The notes under the pieces: generated by a model
What the model was told of the DNA's origin: nothing
The model's database searches: none
The model's input: the letters and a program-made list of their open reading frames with translations, nothing else
Shown here: positions 32,599-44,384 of the stretch, one piece after another
Layout of the letters: the number at the start of each line of letters is the position of its first letter
Position numbering within the stretch: position 1 is the stretch's first letter
Source: Isoetes taiwanensis
Lineage: Eukaryota > Streptophyta > Lycopodiopsida > Isoetales > Isoetaceae
NCBI GenBank assembly: GCA_021234155.1
Contig: JAJEKV010000085.1
Coordinates: forward strand, 1,748,896 to 1,812,895
Direction of reading: 5' to 3'
DNA length: 64,000 bases
Position numbers and translations under genes: made by a program

Positions 32599-33046
32599 TC
32601 CTTAGCAGGATTGTTCCATCCAGGATTCTGCCCTGTAGATCAAGCGTTTCCTTGTCGGTCAGGCCCTGTATCCTTTTCATAAATTGCCTGTCGAACAACT
32701 TTGGGTCCGGCTTGCATGGAAATTCCCCATTGCTGTCCTTCAGCTTGCCTCTTGTCCATTGAGCCCATACCTCGGTCCATTTCTCCCAGACCGCCTCAGT
32801 GCTAAGTATGAGGTCATATTGGTCTGAGAGAGACTCCCTGCCCTTTCTTGGTGTTCTCTTCTTCTTTTCCTCTTCATCCTCCCCCTCTTCATCTTCCTGG
32901 CCTTCCAGCTAAACATATCTGCATAGTTTCTCAAAGGTCTTCCACTTATACGAGGGAGCCCTGTTTCCTTTAGGACACTGAGGACAACCTAATGCTTTCC
33001 AATTTGCTGCCGAGGCGTGTATGATCCGGGTCGATACGGGCTGCAT
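32599..33046 (-). pseudogene. Exon of ParB/methylase-like gene, upstream part
   Basis: After an acceptor-like TTGAATGCAG (33,047) the minus strand reads ANWKALGCPQCPKGNRAPSY and, after one TAG at 32,909, an acidic EDEEGEDEEEKKR run, LSTEAVWEKWTEVWAQW, and DLQGRILDGTILLRKSRS. The last residues join in frame with 30,863 when the retroposon is excised. The paired Cys (CPQC) may bind metal. Confidence 0.5.
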
Positions 33047-33125
33047 TCAAGAAATGTCCCAATGTTAGAGCTTGAAAGTATCTACTAACACCCGAAGTAA
33101 ACACTAAATAGGAGGATGCAGGGGG

Positions 33126-33861
33126 TTTCTCGACTCGCGAGTCGAGAATACCCACAAGGAGAGGAGAAAACATAGGAGAGTCCAGGCCAGAGCGAAAGCA
33201 TCGCGCATTCCCAAATCTTTGCTTTCACACCTCTTCGAACGATGCAACTTAGGATATAAACTAAGCGACATTGCCCGAAGAGGCGGGAAAGAAAGATTGG
33301 GAAGGCTCGATGCTTTTGCTCTTCAGCCATTAGTCTCCAAAGGTCTCTATTGCCACTCAGTTTCTCGACTCGCGAGTCGAGAAAGTGAGAGGAGCACAAG
33401 GAGAAGATTCAAGGGACTTTCTCGACTCGCGAGTCGAGAATACCCTCGGGAGAGGAGAGAACATGGTGCGAGAGTGAAGGCCAGACTGAAAGTACCGCTC
33501 ATTCCCAAATCCTTTCTTGCCGCGCCTCTTCGAACGATGCAACTTAGAATAGAAACTAAGCGACATTGCCCAAAGAGGCCGAGGAAGAAAGGATGGGAAG
33601 GCTCGATGCTTTCAGTCATCGACCATTAATCTCGAATGTTCTTTACCGCCCCGGGGTTTCTCGACTCGCGAGTCGAGAAAGTCCCTTGAATGTTTACTTT
33701 TCTTTTATTTATATGGGTTTTCGACTTCGCGAAGTCGAAAAGCTCCGCATCCTTTGACTTTTTTCGTGTTCCCTTTCTTTCTGCATTCTCGCGAAATGAG
33801 AATCCCGATGAAAAACGAGAAATGATAGGATGCTAGGGCTTTCTCGACTTCGTCGAGAAAA
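33126..33861. repeat. Palindrome cluster flanking two foldback units
   Basis: Palindromes at 33126-33148, 33361-33384, 33418-33441, 33657-33680 (all centred on GACTCGCGAGTC), a sequence-shifted perfect palindrome at 33718-33741 (TTTTCGACTTCGCGAAGTCG...), a degenerate one at ~33,786-33,803 and a shortened one at 33840-33861. The first two and the next two each bracket a ~210-bp foldback unit; the two units are tandem copies. Confidence 0.9.
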
Positions 33862-33964
33862 CCGCCAATCGAAGAGTTCTTTACCTTATGTAGCCGGCAC
33901 TTCGCTGCTATTGTGTTCGCGGTGGCTATAATGCCAGGCTCCCGTTCTTTGGCGTCTCCACTTT

Positions 33965-35000
33965 ACAAGAACTCGCGCACTCGCTTGGCATATCTATCCT
34001 TGATCCTTTGCGGCACCTCCTTCTCCGTCTGCAATACTTGCGCTGCCCTCACTGAATGCTGACCGTCTACTACCCAGAACCGGATGTCTTTTCCCTTCAG
34101 GTCTTCCTCAGACTTCCAGCTGAACAACTCACCGGTCGATTTGCTGAAAGGTATGACATCCGCTGGCATTGGATCTGCAACAGGATGTCGCACCATCAGG
34201 TTCAGAATCTCCAGCATGTGTGCTGGATTAAATTCCCTGTGGTTGAACAAGACGGCATCTCCCGTGCAAACCTTCAGGCGTCTGATGTCCAACAGCAGCT
34301 TGTGTGCTATTCCCAACGGATAATACTGAGCCAGCCGCTCCATTTTCTCGCCCCCCCTCTCTCGAAATCCTCGATGCGCTCATCCGATCCATTAATTGGG
34401 AGTCGACCATATCTTCGTCTGCTTCATCATCTGATTCCTCCCGTGTGGTGTCATCTCCTCCATCTGTGGTCTTGTCCGGACTTTTTTCTAGATGAACCAC
34501 AACTTCCCTCCCCACTGCCGAGTGTTGTAGAGTCTTCAGCACACTGGAGGTGAAGCTCCCCGTGTTGAATGCTTTTTTCCTCGCCTCGAAATCTCCATTC
34601 CAAGCTCCATGGATGTTAGGGTCCCGGCCTCCTTCATCATTTCCAGATCCTTCCACCCAAGGTTCTGACAGTTTAAAGGCGCCGGCCTTTTGTCGGTGCC
34701 CTTCGACTTGCTCATTGAAGAGTGAGAATAATTTGAAACTGATAATTTCTTCGTGTGGTAGAACTTACTCTTCTTTCCGCATTTCCACAAACATTGATAG
34801 ATGCTTCGATCAAGCAGAGACGGAGAGCACAACACCGACCTTCTTGTACTTGTCTCCTGAGCTCTTCTTATCCCTTTGGTGGAGAAACAGATCTTTCTCC
34901 TTCCCACTTGTTGATACCTCGACATACCACCAAGAATCTGGCGGTGTGTCAAGAAGCTCATCTCCAATCCCTCGATGACGAAGAACGGAGTTCGGCCAGT
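33965..35000 (-). pseudogene. ParB-like (DGQH) domain gene, N-terminal exons
   Basis: The minus strand encodes (34,343-33,963) MERLAQYYPLGIAHKLLLDI and the signature FWVVDGQHSVRAAQVLQ, matching the ParB/DGQHR-type motif VxDGQHRxxAA, then a basic C-terminus and a possible donor TT/GTAAAG at 33,966. Upstream, in a frame offset by one base in a seven-G run near 34,350, lies GAWNGDFEARKKAFNTGSFT and an acidic DDEADEDMVD stretch, with two stops further upstream (35,000-34,700). ParB-like domains act as nucleases or CTP switches in bacteria; the role here is unknown. Confidence 0.6.
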
Positions 35001-35318
35001 GATCATTAGTGAGTCCTCGGTGAATGCTGCAAGACCAAAGGATGGATCAGTAAAGGTATTCCGACCAAAGAAAAACCTCACATCTCACCTGGAGCGCCTG
35101 TCTTTTCTTGCTGCCGCTAGAACCAGCTTTTCCGCCCCGGCCAAGCCGCTTTTGACGAAGTCGTCATGTCTCAGTATGCCCCCGCATCTTCTTGCTGCTT
35201 GAACCCTTCTGTAAATTAAGCTTCCTCCGCGCCTTGGAGGTTTTAGGACTGCACGTAAAAAAGGTCGGGCGTGTTCTTAATTTTGAATTTAAGGACATAC
35301 AATCATTTAAGAAAAAAA

Positions 35319-35355
35319 GCGGGCTAAGGGTACAGCACGGTCGGCTTTAGCCCGC
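35319..35355. repeat. Hairpin with 9-bp GC-rich arms
   Basis: GCGGGCTAA (35319-35327) and TTAGCCCGC (35347-35355) are perfect complements around a 19-base loop. It lies upstream of the ParB-like exons. Confidence 0.55.
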
Positions 35356-36076
35356 CCAAACACCATTTCGAAATTGAATCACATCCAGGGACTTAGTGAG
35401 CGCAGTGTAGCTTATCTTCACTGCTGCATTGGCGACTTAGAGTTGGGAGGCGAAAGCATCGACCGTAGTTTACTTCGAATGGCCCACGACGCCAGTAAGC
35501 TCCTCACAAATACTTTGCTCGGTATTTTTTTCTTACCGCCTTATTGCAAGTAGTTGATTTGATCGATGAGCACGGAGCTAAGGTAGCAAGCGGAGAGGAG
35601 CCGCCGCACACACGGAATGCTACACTGCAGCGCCATGGAACGGGGATACACGAGAATCGCATTGATACAAGTATTAGATGCGAATGCACTCTTGATGAGA
35701 CCGACAGAAGAAGCAAAGACTCTCGGTGAGGCTGCGGGATCTGTCATACAATGGCCCAAGGAATTACTACGTGAAGAGGTGAGTTTCAGAGATGCCTGTG
35801 TTATTTTACGTGTAGAACATGCCGTCTGTGTTTAGATCATGGAACTGCTCATAAGCTCGACAGATTTATTGTTTCCTTGTCCAGCATTTTTCAGCTTCGA
35901 GAGATGATTTACTTTCTGGGTTGAGAGATGCTCGGCACGGAAACAATGGATCGGGGGTTAACGTGAACAGTTCCGTTTTAGGTGTGTTTTTTCTTGGAAT
36001 GTTTTCTTCGAATGTTGTATATAGATCAGGCTAGGTCTAAGGCCCTGGAGATGTGGTTCAAATGCATCCTCCTGTG
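35356..36076. other. Intergenic or intronic, no gene recognised
   Basis: Short frames only; no recognisable protein or RNA. Confidence 0.4.
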
Positions 36077-36376
36077 GTTAGTCGGAGAGGCCTCCACCTT
36101 CTAAACCACTCCTCTTCGCAATATTCGAGGAATGTGGTTCGAAGGAGAGTGGCTCAGACAGGCTAGAGGCACTTGGGACTAAAAACAGGAAAATACAAAC
36201 AGGAGTGCTTAGTTGTAGAGGCCTGTGCTTACGCGTCCCAAAGGCTCCTAGACAGCCGGGCCACTTCCCTTCGCAATATTCGAGGAATATAGTTTGAAGG
36301 AGAGTGGCTGAGACTGTCTGCAGGCACCTGGAAAATGCACGGGAGCGGGCATTGCTATGTGGGAGCGGGCTAAGGG

Positions 36377-36447
36377 ATTCTCGACTTGCGAGTCGAGAAT
36401 GCAAGTGCTGGCTGGTTTAAGGCATTCCCGACTCGCGAGTCGAGAAT
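36377..36447. repeat. Two palindromes of the 24-bp family
   Basis: 36377-36400 (central C-to-T) and 36424-36447 (one T-to-C in the left arm). Confidence 0.9.
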
Positions 36448-36608
36448 GCAGACATCAATCTCAATGGTTTCCCTGTGGTTAGTTGTAGAGGCCTCCACCC
36501 AGTCCGAGCCCCTCCCCTTCGCAATATTCGACGAAGATGGTTCGAAGGAGAGTGGCTCGACCGGTAGAGGCCACCAACCATACAACGTAAGAATTGGTCG
36601 GTTACCGG

Positions 36609-36932
36609 ATTCTCGCCGACCAGTCGAGAAAGGCCCTAAGTGGCTTTCACCGCATTCTTCGACTCACAAAGTCGAAGAATGCCTGCCATCGAATAACCCG
36701 CATAGTACACATGGAGTGTCGGTTTTTTATTTGCATTCTCGACCGCAAGTCGAAATGCGCAGCGAAGCCTGCGGGTTTCCCCGGGTTAATTGTAGAGGCC
36801 TCCACCCACCAGCCCCTCCCTTCGCAATATTTGACGAAGATGGTTCAAGGAGAGTGGCTCAACCGGGTGGAGGCCACCGCACCATATACGTGAGAATTGG
36901 TGGTTAAGGATTCCTCGACTCACAGTCGAATG
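36609..36932. repeat. Degenerate palindromes
   Basis: 36609-36631, 36733-36758 and 36909-36932 are worn copies. 36654-36680 has perfect 11-bp arms ATTCTTCGACT / AGTCGAAGAAT around a 5-base loop CACAA. Confidence 0.75.
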
Positions 36933-37403
36933 CAAGTGTTGGTTTTCTCGTCGCATTTCTCGAGAACTCCGTGATAGCAAGTCGGTTGAATGCCTTAGCC
37001 AACGGTGAACTCCCATAGTACACATGGAGTGCTGGCTGGATAAGTGCGAGCCGAGAATGCAGACAACAAGCTCTGTGGTTTCCCTGTGGTTAGTTGTAGA
37101 GGCCTCCACCCAGTCCGAGCCCATCCCCTTCGCAATATTCGACGAAGATGGTTCGAAGGAGACGGTCTCCTCGATCGGGTAGAGGCCATCTGCGACCATA
37201 CGGACGAGAATTGGCTTGTTAGGAGTTGCCCCTCGCAGACGGCTTGTTAAAACCACTTCCCTTCGCAATATCTGAGCAAGATAGTTTGAAGGAGAGTGGT
37301 TAAGACTATCTGCAGGCACCTGTAGAATGCACTAGAGCCGGCACTGGTGTGTGTGAGATTAGTGGGTGTTGTCGACAGGTTAGAGGCATTGGCTAGGAAT
37401 GAC

Positions 37404-37572
37404 ATTCTCAACTCGCGAGTCAGGAATCCCTCAACCAGCCAACAATCCAGAGTGTACATTCCCTGTTCTCGCCTCGCGAGTCGAGACATTCTCGACTCGC
37501 GAGTCGAGAATAAGGCCTGTACTTTCTGGATTGTTGGCAAGCTGAGGGATTCCCGACTCGCCGGTCGAGAAA
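37404..37572. repeat. Four palindromes of the 24-bp family
   Basis: 37404-37427 and 37466-37486 are imperfect; 37488-37511 is perfect; 37549-37572 is imperfect. Confidence 0.9.
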
Positions 37573-37929
37573 GCCGGGTTCCTTTCTGCACCTCTCCTGC
37601 AAAGGAGGATATGCTGTGAGTGAAATTTTCAAACTGTATGGCAATTCCTATTTTAAGTTTCTGTAAAGCAATTTCATGCATAGTTCTGTTCTTTTATGAA
37701 TCATAGACAGTTCTCTTATTGTTATGCAATACTTTTCTTCCTATCTCTCAGGATTCCTAAGTTGGGTGCTTGCCACTACTATTAGCATCTAAGAACACTG
37801 ATTCCTGTTCAAGGTATTCAAGTAAACAGTAACTAAACACAAGAAAGCACAAACAGAAAGCAAATCAAAAGGAAAGCAGTGAAGCAGCTTTGAAACAGCA
37901 GACAAATGAGAAAATATTAAGAAAAAAAA

Positions 37930-37979
37930 ATACCTGGTAGATTTGTTGGATGAGGAGGAAGCTGCAGAGTTCGATTCCA
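37930..37979 (-). CDS. Possible first coding exon (Ser-rich)
   Basis: From the ATG at 37,979 the minus strand encodes MESNSAASSSSNKSTR and then a donor-like CCAG/GTATTT. It could be exon 1 of the ParB-like gene, in which case the palindrome and hairpin array would lie in intron 1. No proof of the join. Confidence 0.3.
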
Positions 37980-38154
37980 TTTTGCTACAGGCATTTGCAA
38001 AGCGAGAGTAAGGATTTGTCGGGCTGGAAAATGTATCAGGGTACATAAAGAGGCTCTAAAAAAATAATAGGAGCAGCACAGTAGTAAAGGAATTGCAAAA
38101 AAACAATAAACAAGCAGTATAAGAATATCAAAACTTACAGAAAAGGTTTCTCAC

Positions 38155-38530
38155 TTTCTTCTTAGGAAGTACTTTCTGCTGGCTGACTCAAATTGAGCCA
38201 AAACCTCGTCGCTGGATGCGTCGCGATCCATCGACCACGCTACAGTCATAAGATTGCACTGGAAATGCAATAGCAGATCGAGCCAAGGCGAACAGGGGAA
38301 CAAAGCGGCCGCCGAGTCGGAAACAGGGAAGACAAAGAGGAATGGAAGGAATAGGGGTCGCGGAGAAGGGGAAGAGGGTGCGCTTATTTCGGGTCGCACC
38401 CTCGAACCCTCAAAAGTGGCATTTATGACACTCCTAGAGTCACGCGTGGCATGCCATCCATCGGACCGGATCGGCCGACGTACCATGTCGGTCGATGTCG
38501 CCGACGGCGGGCCACGCCGGCCGACACATG
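38155..38530. other. GC-rich segment, unknown
   Basis: GC-rich island-like sequence. A minus-strand frame reads MDRDASSDEVLAQFESASRK from ~38,232, but it is short and unrecognised. Confidence 0.3.
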
Positions 38531-38544
38531 ATTTCGGGGAAGCC

Positions 38545-38770
38545 TATGTTTTAATGGTTGTAATGTTTTAATGCTTTTTAATGGTTAATGTTAAATGTTT
38601 TAATGCTAAATGTTAGTGTTAAATGTTTTAATGTTTTTAATGGTTATAAGGTTTTAAATGTTTGAATGTTTTTAATGGTTATAAGGTTTTCAATGGTTTT
38701 TAATGGTTGTATGGTTTCTAATGGTTATATGGCTATAGAGCTCATTCAAATATGGTTGTATATGGTTTTA
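38545..38770 (+). repeat. AT-rich minisatellite
   Basis: Degenerate tandem repeats of TTTTAATGGTTA / AATGTTTT type. It ends just upstream of an acceptor-like TTTAATTCAG at 38,790. Confidence 0.8.
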
Positions 38771-38790
38771 ATGTGTGCTCTTTAATTCAG

Positions 38791-39473
38791 GGAGCATGTG
38801 AGATGAGCAAAGTGGAGCCAAGGAAGCCCAGCACAGGCCATTGCCCTAGGCTCCAATGGAGGAAGATGGGTTGCTTGTTGTTGCACCCTTGCAACGAGAC
38901 GGTATTTGCAGAGGGCATAATAACTGCAGTTGATCCTTTTGATAGTGTGAATGATGAAAGGCTGGGAGATGATCATCTTGGAGTTGGCATTATGAAGCTT
39001 CTTATCGAAGTTGATACAATCATGTCCCAGGGAAGCTCTAGTGATTGCATTGTGTGCTCTGGGTTGCTGGAGTGCCAAAGTCAGTTGAGATGGCCAATTA
39101 GATATATTACACACAAGAATGGTGATAGTCTGGAATGCCCCACTCAACTACATACCACAAGACCCACTCAAGGCCATGTGGAAGATTTGGTGGTCGATGA
39201 TCATCCTTTGATCACAAGGAAGAGACGTTATGTTTTTTATAAAAGGCAGCCAAGGGTGCCCAAGAGGCCTAGAAGTGACAAATATTTAGAAAGGATGGAA
39301 AGTATGGCCCCAACCAAAGAAAACCTAGAGGCAATTAGGGGACAAGAGTGTTGCAACCTAGATTGCACAGTGCAGTACAGTGTGGATGACCTCGTGCAGA
39401 TAAGGTCCCAATACATTGGACAGCTTCAAAAAGATAGGATTAATTTCATCTACTCCTTGTGTAAGAATTCTAG
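38791..39473 (+). pseudogene. Transposase-like gene (DUF7869-like), 5' part
   Basis: After the acceptor-like TTTAATTCAG (38,790), an ATG at 38,803 opens MSKVEPRKPSTGHCPRLQW and continues to a Cys-rich segment CCNLDCTVQYSVDDLVQIRS and INFIYSLCKNSS, where a LINE interrupts it (39,473). The frame resumes in phase after the LINE at 44,381. An N-terminal CC-x3-C element followed by a helix is typical of a widespread hypothetical family with a DDE-like core. The family name is from memory of its motifs. Confidence 0.65.
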
Positions 39474-42400
39474 TGATAATGATGGTTTTGGGAGTGATAA
39501 AGAGAACTGGGATAAAGAAGAATATTTAAATGAAAATTTTAGTATTGATCCTAAGTCTGAGAAGAGTCATTCTGTGAAAAAATCATCTAAAAAGGATGGA
39601 GATAAATTGGGATTGATCTTGTCTGGTCTAAATAAAACTCCTGCTCAAAATACCAGAAGTAAGAAAAAATCAAGAAAGAATAGATTATAATTTGCCTTTT
39701 CTATCTTCCTACTTATAATGAAGATTCTTTCCTGGAATCTTAGAGGCATAAAAGGTCCTTTGAAAAGAAGAAGGGCTATTGCTCAAATCAGGATGTATAA
39801 TGCTGATATAATCCTTCTTCAAGAGCTTAAACTTCCCTCTTTTGAATGTAGCAATTTGGGGGATTGGATATACCCTTCTTCTTCTTCAATCTGGATTAAC
39901 TCTTCTGGGGCTAGTGGTGGTTTAGCCATTGTTTGGAAAAAAGACATCAAGCATTCCTCCTTCTACAATAGCCCTTCCAAAGCTTGGCGGGGCTATGATT
40001 TGCTCTGTTTAATTCCAACTTTGGAATCATCAATATATATGCCCCTACCTCTCCAAAAGATAGGGAACCTATATGGAGTGAAATTAATAGTTGGTTGGGA
40101 TCTCAAACTATAGACAACCGGATTGTTCTTTGGAGACTTCAATAATACCCCTTCTTGGGATTTTAAGTTGGGAAATAAAATAAATATGTCCTCAAGCTGA
40201 AAGCGTAACTGGGATCTGCTTCTCTCGATAATAATTTCATTCATATTCCCTTCCACAGCCTGACCACCTACACTTGGTCTAATAAGCAAAAAGATAGAGC
40301 AAGGGTTTATTGCACTCTTGACGATTTTTATGTTTCCAATCCATCTACCTTTTTTGGGACAATAGTTATGTAACAAGTGATGAAGGAACCTCTATTTCTG
40401 ACCATCAGCCTCAATTCCTTCATACCTCCCATGCTATTAGGATTCAAAGAGAAGGGAGCACTCCTTATAAATTTAACTCTTCTCTTCTCGAGAATGAAAA
40501 TTTCTGCTCCCAATTCAGAACTTTCTATGATGAGCTGACTAATAGGTTTGCTGGTAACTCTATGCCTCCTATGAAGCTTTTCTACTCTAAAATCAAGGAA
40601 GTCAAAAGATGGATTAAGAACTGGTCTAAGCTTATCAAAGATAAGTGCAGCAAAGAAAAAAACCAGCTTCTCATGTATATGAAGGAAATTAGATCCTTAC
40701 TTCAAAATGATCCTTCCAGCTCTAACCTTCAAGTAGGGGAAGAAATTCTTGAGAGAAAAATCAAAAGTATTGAGGAGATTGAAGCTAAAGGCTCTGCAAT
40801 TAGATGCAAGATCAAATATACTAATGATATGGACTCTGGCTCCTCAGGTTTTTTCTTCAGGGTAGCCAAAAGTAGAGTTCTTAGAAACTCCATTACTGAG
40901 ACTATTGATGATCAGGATATTAAATATAATTCTCATTCTGACATTGCAAATTTCTTCAAGAGTAGATACATGGACCTTTTTAAAGACAAACCAATTCCTC
41001 CCAATGAGAGCTCGGATGCAAATGACTTTTATTCCTTAGTCAATAATATTTTACCTGATCCTCTGGAATCCATGGACGAGTCTCTGGCTGCCATTCCTTC
41101 TCATAATGAGATTTATGACACCCTCAAGTCCTTTAGTAATGGTAAATCTCCCGCCCGATGGTTTCCCAGAGAATTTTATATCAAATTCAGGACATTCTCG
41201 AGAAATGACCTGATCTCTAGTTCTTTGCCTTCTGAATTCTAATCATCTTCATCCTTCTATTTCCAAAGGGCCTGATCACTTTGGTTCCTAAGGTTGATCA
41301 TCCTTCAAAGTTCCAAGATCGAGACCAATCTCTCTCACAAACACTACATATAAACTTTGTGCCAAGATCATTGCTCTCGGGATCAAAAACTTTCTTCAAA
41401 GAAATATTAGTCCAACTCAATCGCTTTTTCTTCCAAATAGATTCATTCGATAACTATGTGGCTGCTATGGAGGGTCTCAGACTGAATAAAATTTCAAATC
41501 AAAATTGCATTCTCCTTAAATTAGATTTCAAGAGAGCATTTGATTACATTAGGTGGGATTTCTTAGATTTTGCAATGTCCAAAATTGGTTTCCATCCCAA
41601 GATTATTAGTCTTATTCATGGTCTGAATGCTAGATCGAACTCAACTATTCTTATAAATGGTGTCCCCAATGGTTTCTTCCCTCTCTCTTGTGGGAGTAAG
41701 GCAAGGATGTCCTCTTGCTCCCTATTTATTCTTAGTGGTCTTTGAGCTCCTAACTAAGGTTGTTATGCATTATCGAATTCAGCTCAATTAAAAGGCCTAA
41801 ATCTACCAAATTCCAATGATAGTATCACCATTCTCCAATATGCTGATGACACCTTCTCCTTTCTTGATGCTTTGATCTTCAAAACATCAATCTCTTCCTC
41901 AAGATTTTAGGTCAATTCTCTCTGCATCGGTATCCATTTGAACTTGAACAAAAGTTTGATTATTGGAGATGTCAATACTCCAACTTTAGCCGGGATAAAT
42001 GTTCTCCCCCAATCGTGCAACTAAGCTTCTAGGTATGCCTCTTGCTATGGATCATACTATCAAAGGCCTTTGGGACCCTATCCTCCTGAGAATAAAAAAA
42101 GAAACCAACAATTACAGAACTATCTTTCTCTAGCAAAGTGTAACTATTATTGCTAATCTGTTCTTGCTAGCTCTCATGTATACTTCTCAACAGCCTTGGT
42201 GGCTCCAAAATGTGTCTATCTGGAGCTTGAGAAAATCCTCAGAAACTTTATTTGGAAAGGTAGTCATTTGGTCAACTGGAATTCTATCTGCAAGCCGAAA
42301 TCTTCTGGTGGTTTAGGATGCAAAAATCTTTTTCGCAAAGCACAAGCTCTTCTTTGGGAAGTTTATATGGAAATCAATTCATGGGAATCCTTCTCCCTAC

Positions 42401-44336
42401 TGTAAACTCATCAGATATTGGATTAACTTTGAGTCATCCTCATGGTCACCCCTCTATTCAGCACTTGCTCCCTCATTCTGCCTTCAATCAGTTGAGACCT
42501 GCCACTAATATTTCACCTCTTATGTGTAGTCTTATCAAGGCTTGGAATGTTATCTCTCCTAACTTCCATTTTATTGCTAGGGAAAAGCTTCATGAAGATA
42601 CTACAATCTTTTGGAATCCAATTTTAGTTGAGCAAAATTCTCCTGTTCTTGCCATCAAGCATCCTAGAATTTATAAGAAGTGGTCTGAGGCTGGTTTCCT
42701 TTACCTTAAGGACTTGATTATTGATGGGAGAGTTATCTCTTGGACTAGACTGAAGGGTATGATTGGAGGTACATCATCTGATAAAACAATCTATGCTCTT
42801 ATTAAACCCTTTCTCACAAACTTATCCCCCAATCCTGATAAACCTGATTGGACCATAAAGGGAAAAGGAGTCTACAAAGTGAAGGATGTATATAATGCTA
42901 TGTCCTCTAACATGGATAATTGCAAAGCTATGCTAAAATGGTCTATTTCTTATGATCGACAAGAGTCTTTTTCCATAATGTTTGGAATTCTTATTGTCCT
43001 CCAAAAATTTCCTATTTTATCTGGTTACTTGCTAATGGAAGTCTGAATAATCTGGTCTCTGTTTCCAAAAGAAATCCTAACATCTCAGCAAATTGCCCCT
43101 TAAATTGTAATAATCTTGAGGACTTTTCTCATATTTTCTTTTTTTTGTAAGTTAGATGATTTTTGAACCGGATTGTTTGCTAGATTTGGTATTGGGAATA
43201 ATGGAGATCTCCTCTCCCTTATTCAACATAATGATATGTTTACAAATTCAATCATTTACATAGCTTTATGGAATATTTGGAAAGCAAGAAATCGCGTGTT
43301 ATATGGTCATAAGAATCCTTCTATCTTTTGGATTAAGATGCATTTTCAGTTTGACTTTGAGACTATTGCAACTGCTCATAAAAAGAAATTTGGTACTAAC
43401 TTTGACAGAAATGGGAGGTCTATGGGCGCTTTAGGGGACACTACAGTTTTATTTGCTTCAAATCTTAATGTTGTGGATTCTAACTTGTTTCTCACCGATG
43501 ATCCTAGAGTATCTTGAATTCTCAAGTGGAGAGGGGAGAAATAAATTCGACAACAGAAATTCTCCTTTCAAATGACTTCAACTGACCACATTATGAAGGA
43601 TGACATTGCCTCCTCTATGGAATCTTTTCTCATGAAAAAGGGCATAGGAGACACACGAAAGAAAGTGAAGATTTGTGGGCGAGCATTTTTGCAGAGAGGT
43701 TGTGCAACTTCATTGCCTTTGGATGTTTCACGTCAATCAACAATTTCCTTCTGAATGAGACTCAGCTGACTAGGTACAGAACCATGTACTATAACCACAA
43801 ACTATTGGCCGACCTCTATGGTTCTCTTCTTTTGCTCTTGGAAGGAAGAGACATGTTCCGTCTATGCTACCATAATAATTGGGCACCCAATCATTATCTT
43901 TTTGGGACTACAGATGGATTCAATGCATACTTCAATTCTGTCTTCTCATCCCAGACCTGATATATCCTTGCAGTTGGCCCATCCTCCAGGAAACACGTTT
44001 TTGCTCTTATTTGATTTAGTGCCGGGCTTACCTTTTGGTGGATTCAATTTTGGCAGGTTATCAGTTCTCTCTCAAGGTTCTCAAATTCTACACGGCATTG
44101 TAGAAGTTACAAAATTTTTCTATACTCCAAGAACGGGAGTACCATCGGATCTTCTTAAGTGTAGTTGCTCATTACTCTGACTCATCCTTTTCACTGGATA
44201 CAAACTCTTTTAAGTGTCCTGTTATTACTGTTATTGGCTGATTCTGATACACTTTTTGGTATGCTTATTTTAAGGGCATGCTATTACATTGTATCTCTGA
44301 GATTTTATAATTAATGACAAAACCAACTCTTACTTT

Positions 44337-44380
<44 letters not shown>
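39474..44380 (+). mobile_element. L1-type LINE, 5'-truncated, with poly(A)
   Basis: Flanked by the 11-bp target duplication AAGAATTCTAG (39463-39473 and 44381-44391) and ending in a ~43-base poly(A). It starts inside ORF1 (basic C-terminus, SKKKSRKNRL, stop near 39,690). ORF2 begins at 39,718: endonuclease MKILSWNLRG...ILLQELKLP, RT with LLKLDFKRAFDYIRWDF and YADD (41839-41850), then a C-terminal region with PDWTIKGKGVYKVKDVYNAM. Several frameshifts and stops make it inactive. Confidence 0.93.

Positions 44381-44384
<4 letters not shown>

Larger units (their letters stand above)
36077..37332. repeat. Array of six foldback hairpins with ~308-bp periodicity
   Basis: Hairpins near 36077-36178, 36207-36336, 36471-36588, 36781-36885, 37081-37200 and 37243-37332 share the core CTTCGCAATATTCGA...GGTTCGAAGGAGAGTGG, in which CCACTC-CTTCG pairs with CGAAGGAGAGTGG; longer arms add AGGCCTCCACC pairing with GGTAGAGGCC. 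Copies 3-5 form a tandem array of ~308 bp in which each hairpin is preceded by a palindrome (36,424; ~36,733; ~37,041). Confidence 0.8.

Noticed and set aside
28621-37572. CRISPR array
   Set aside because: Repeats are perfect palindromes with irregular spacing, some degenerate, in a eukaryotic intron context; no cas genes and no uniform spacers.
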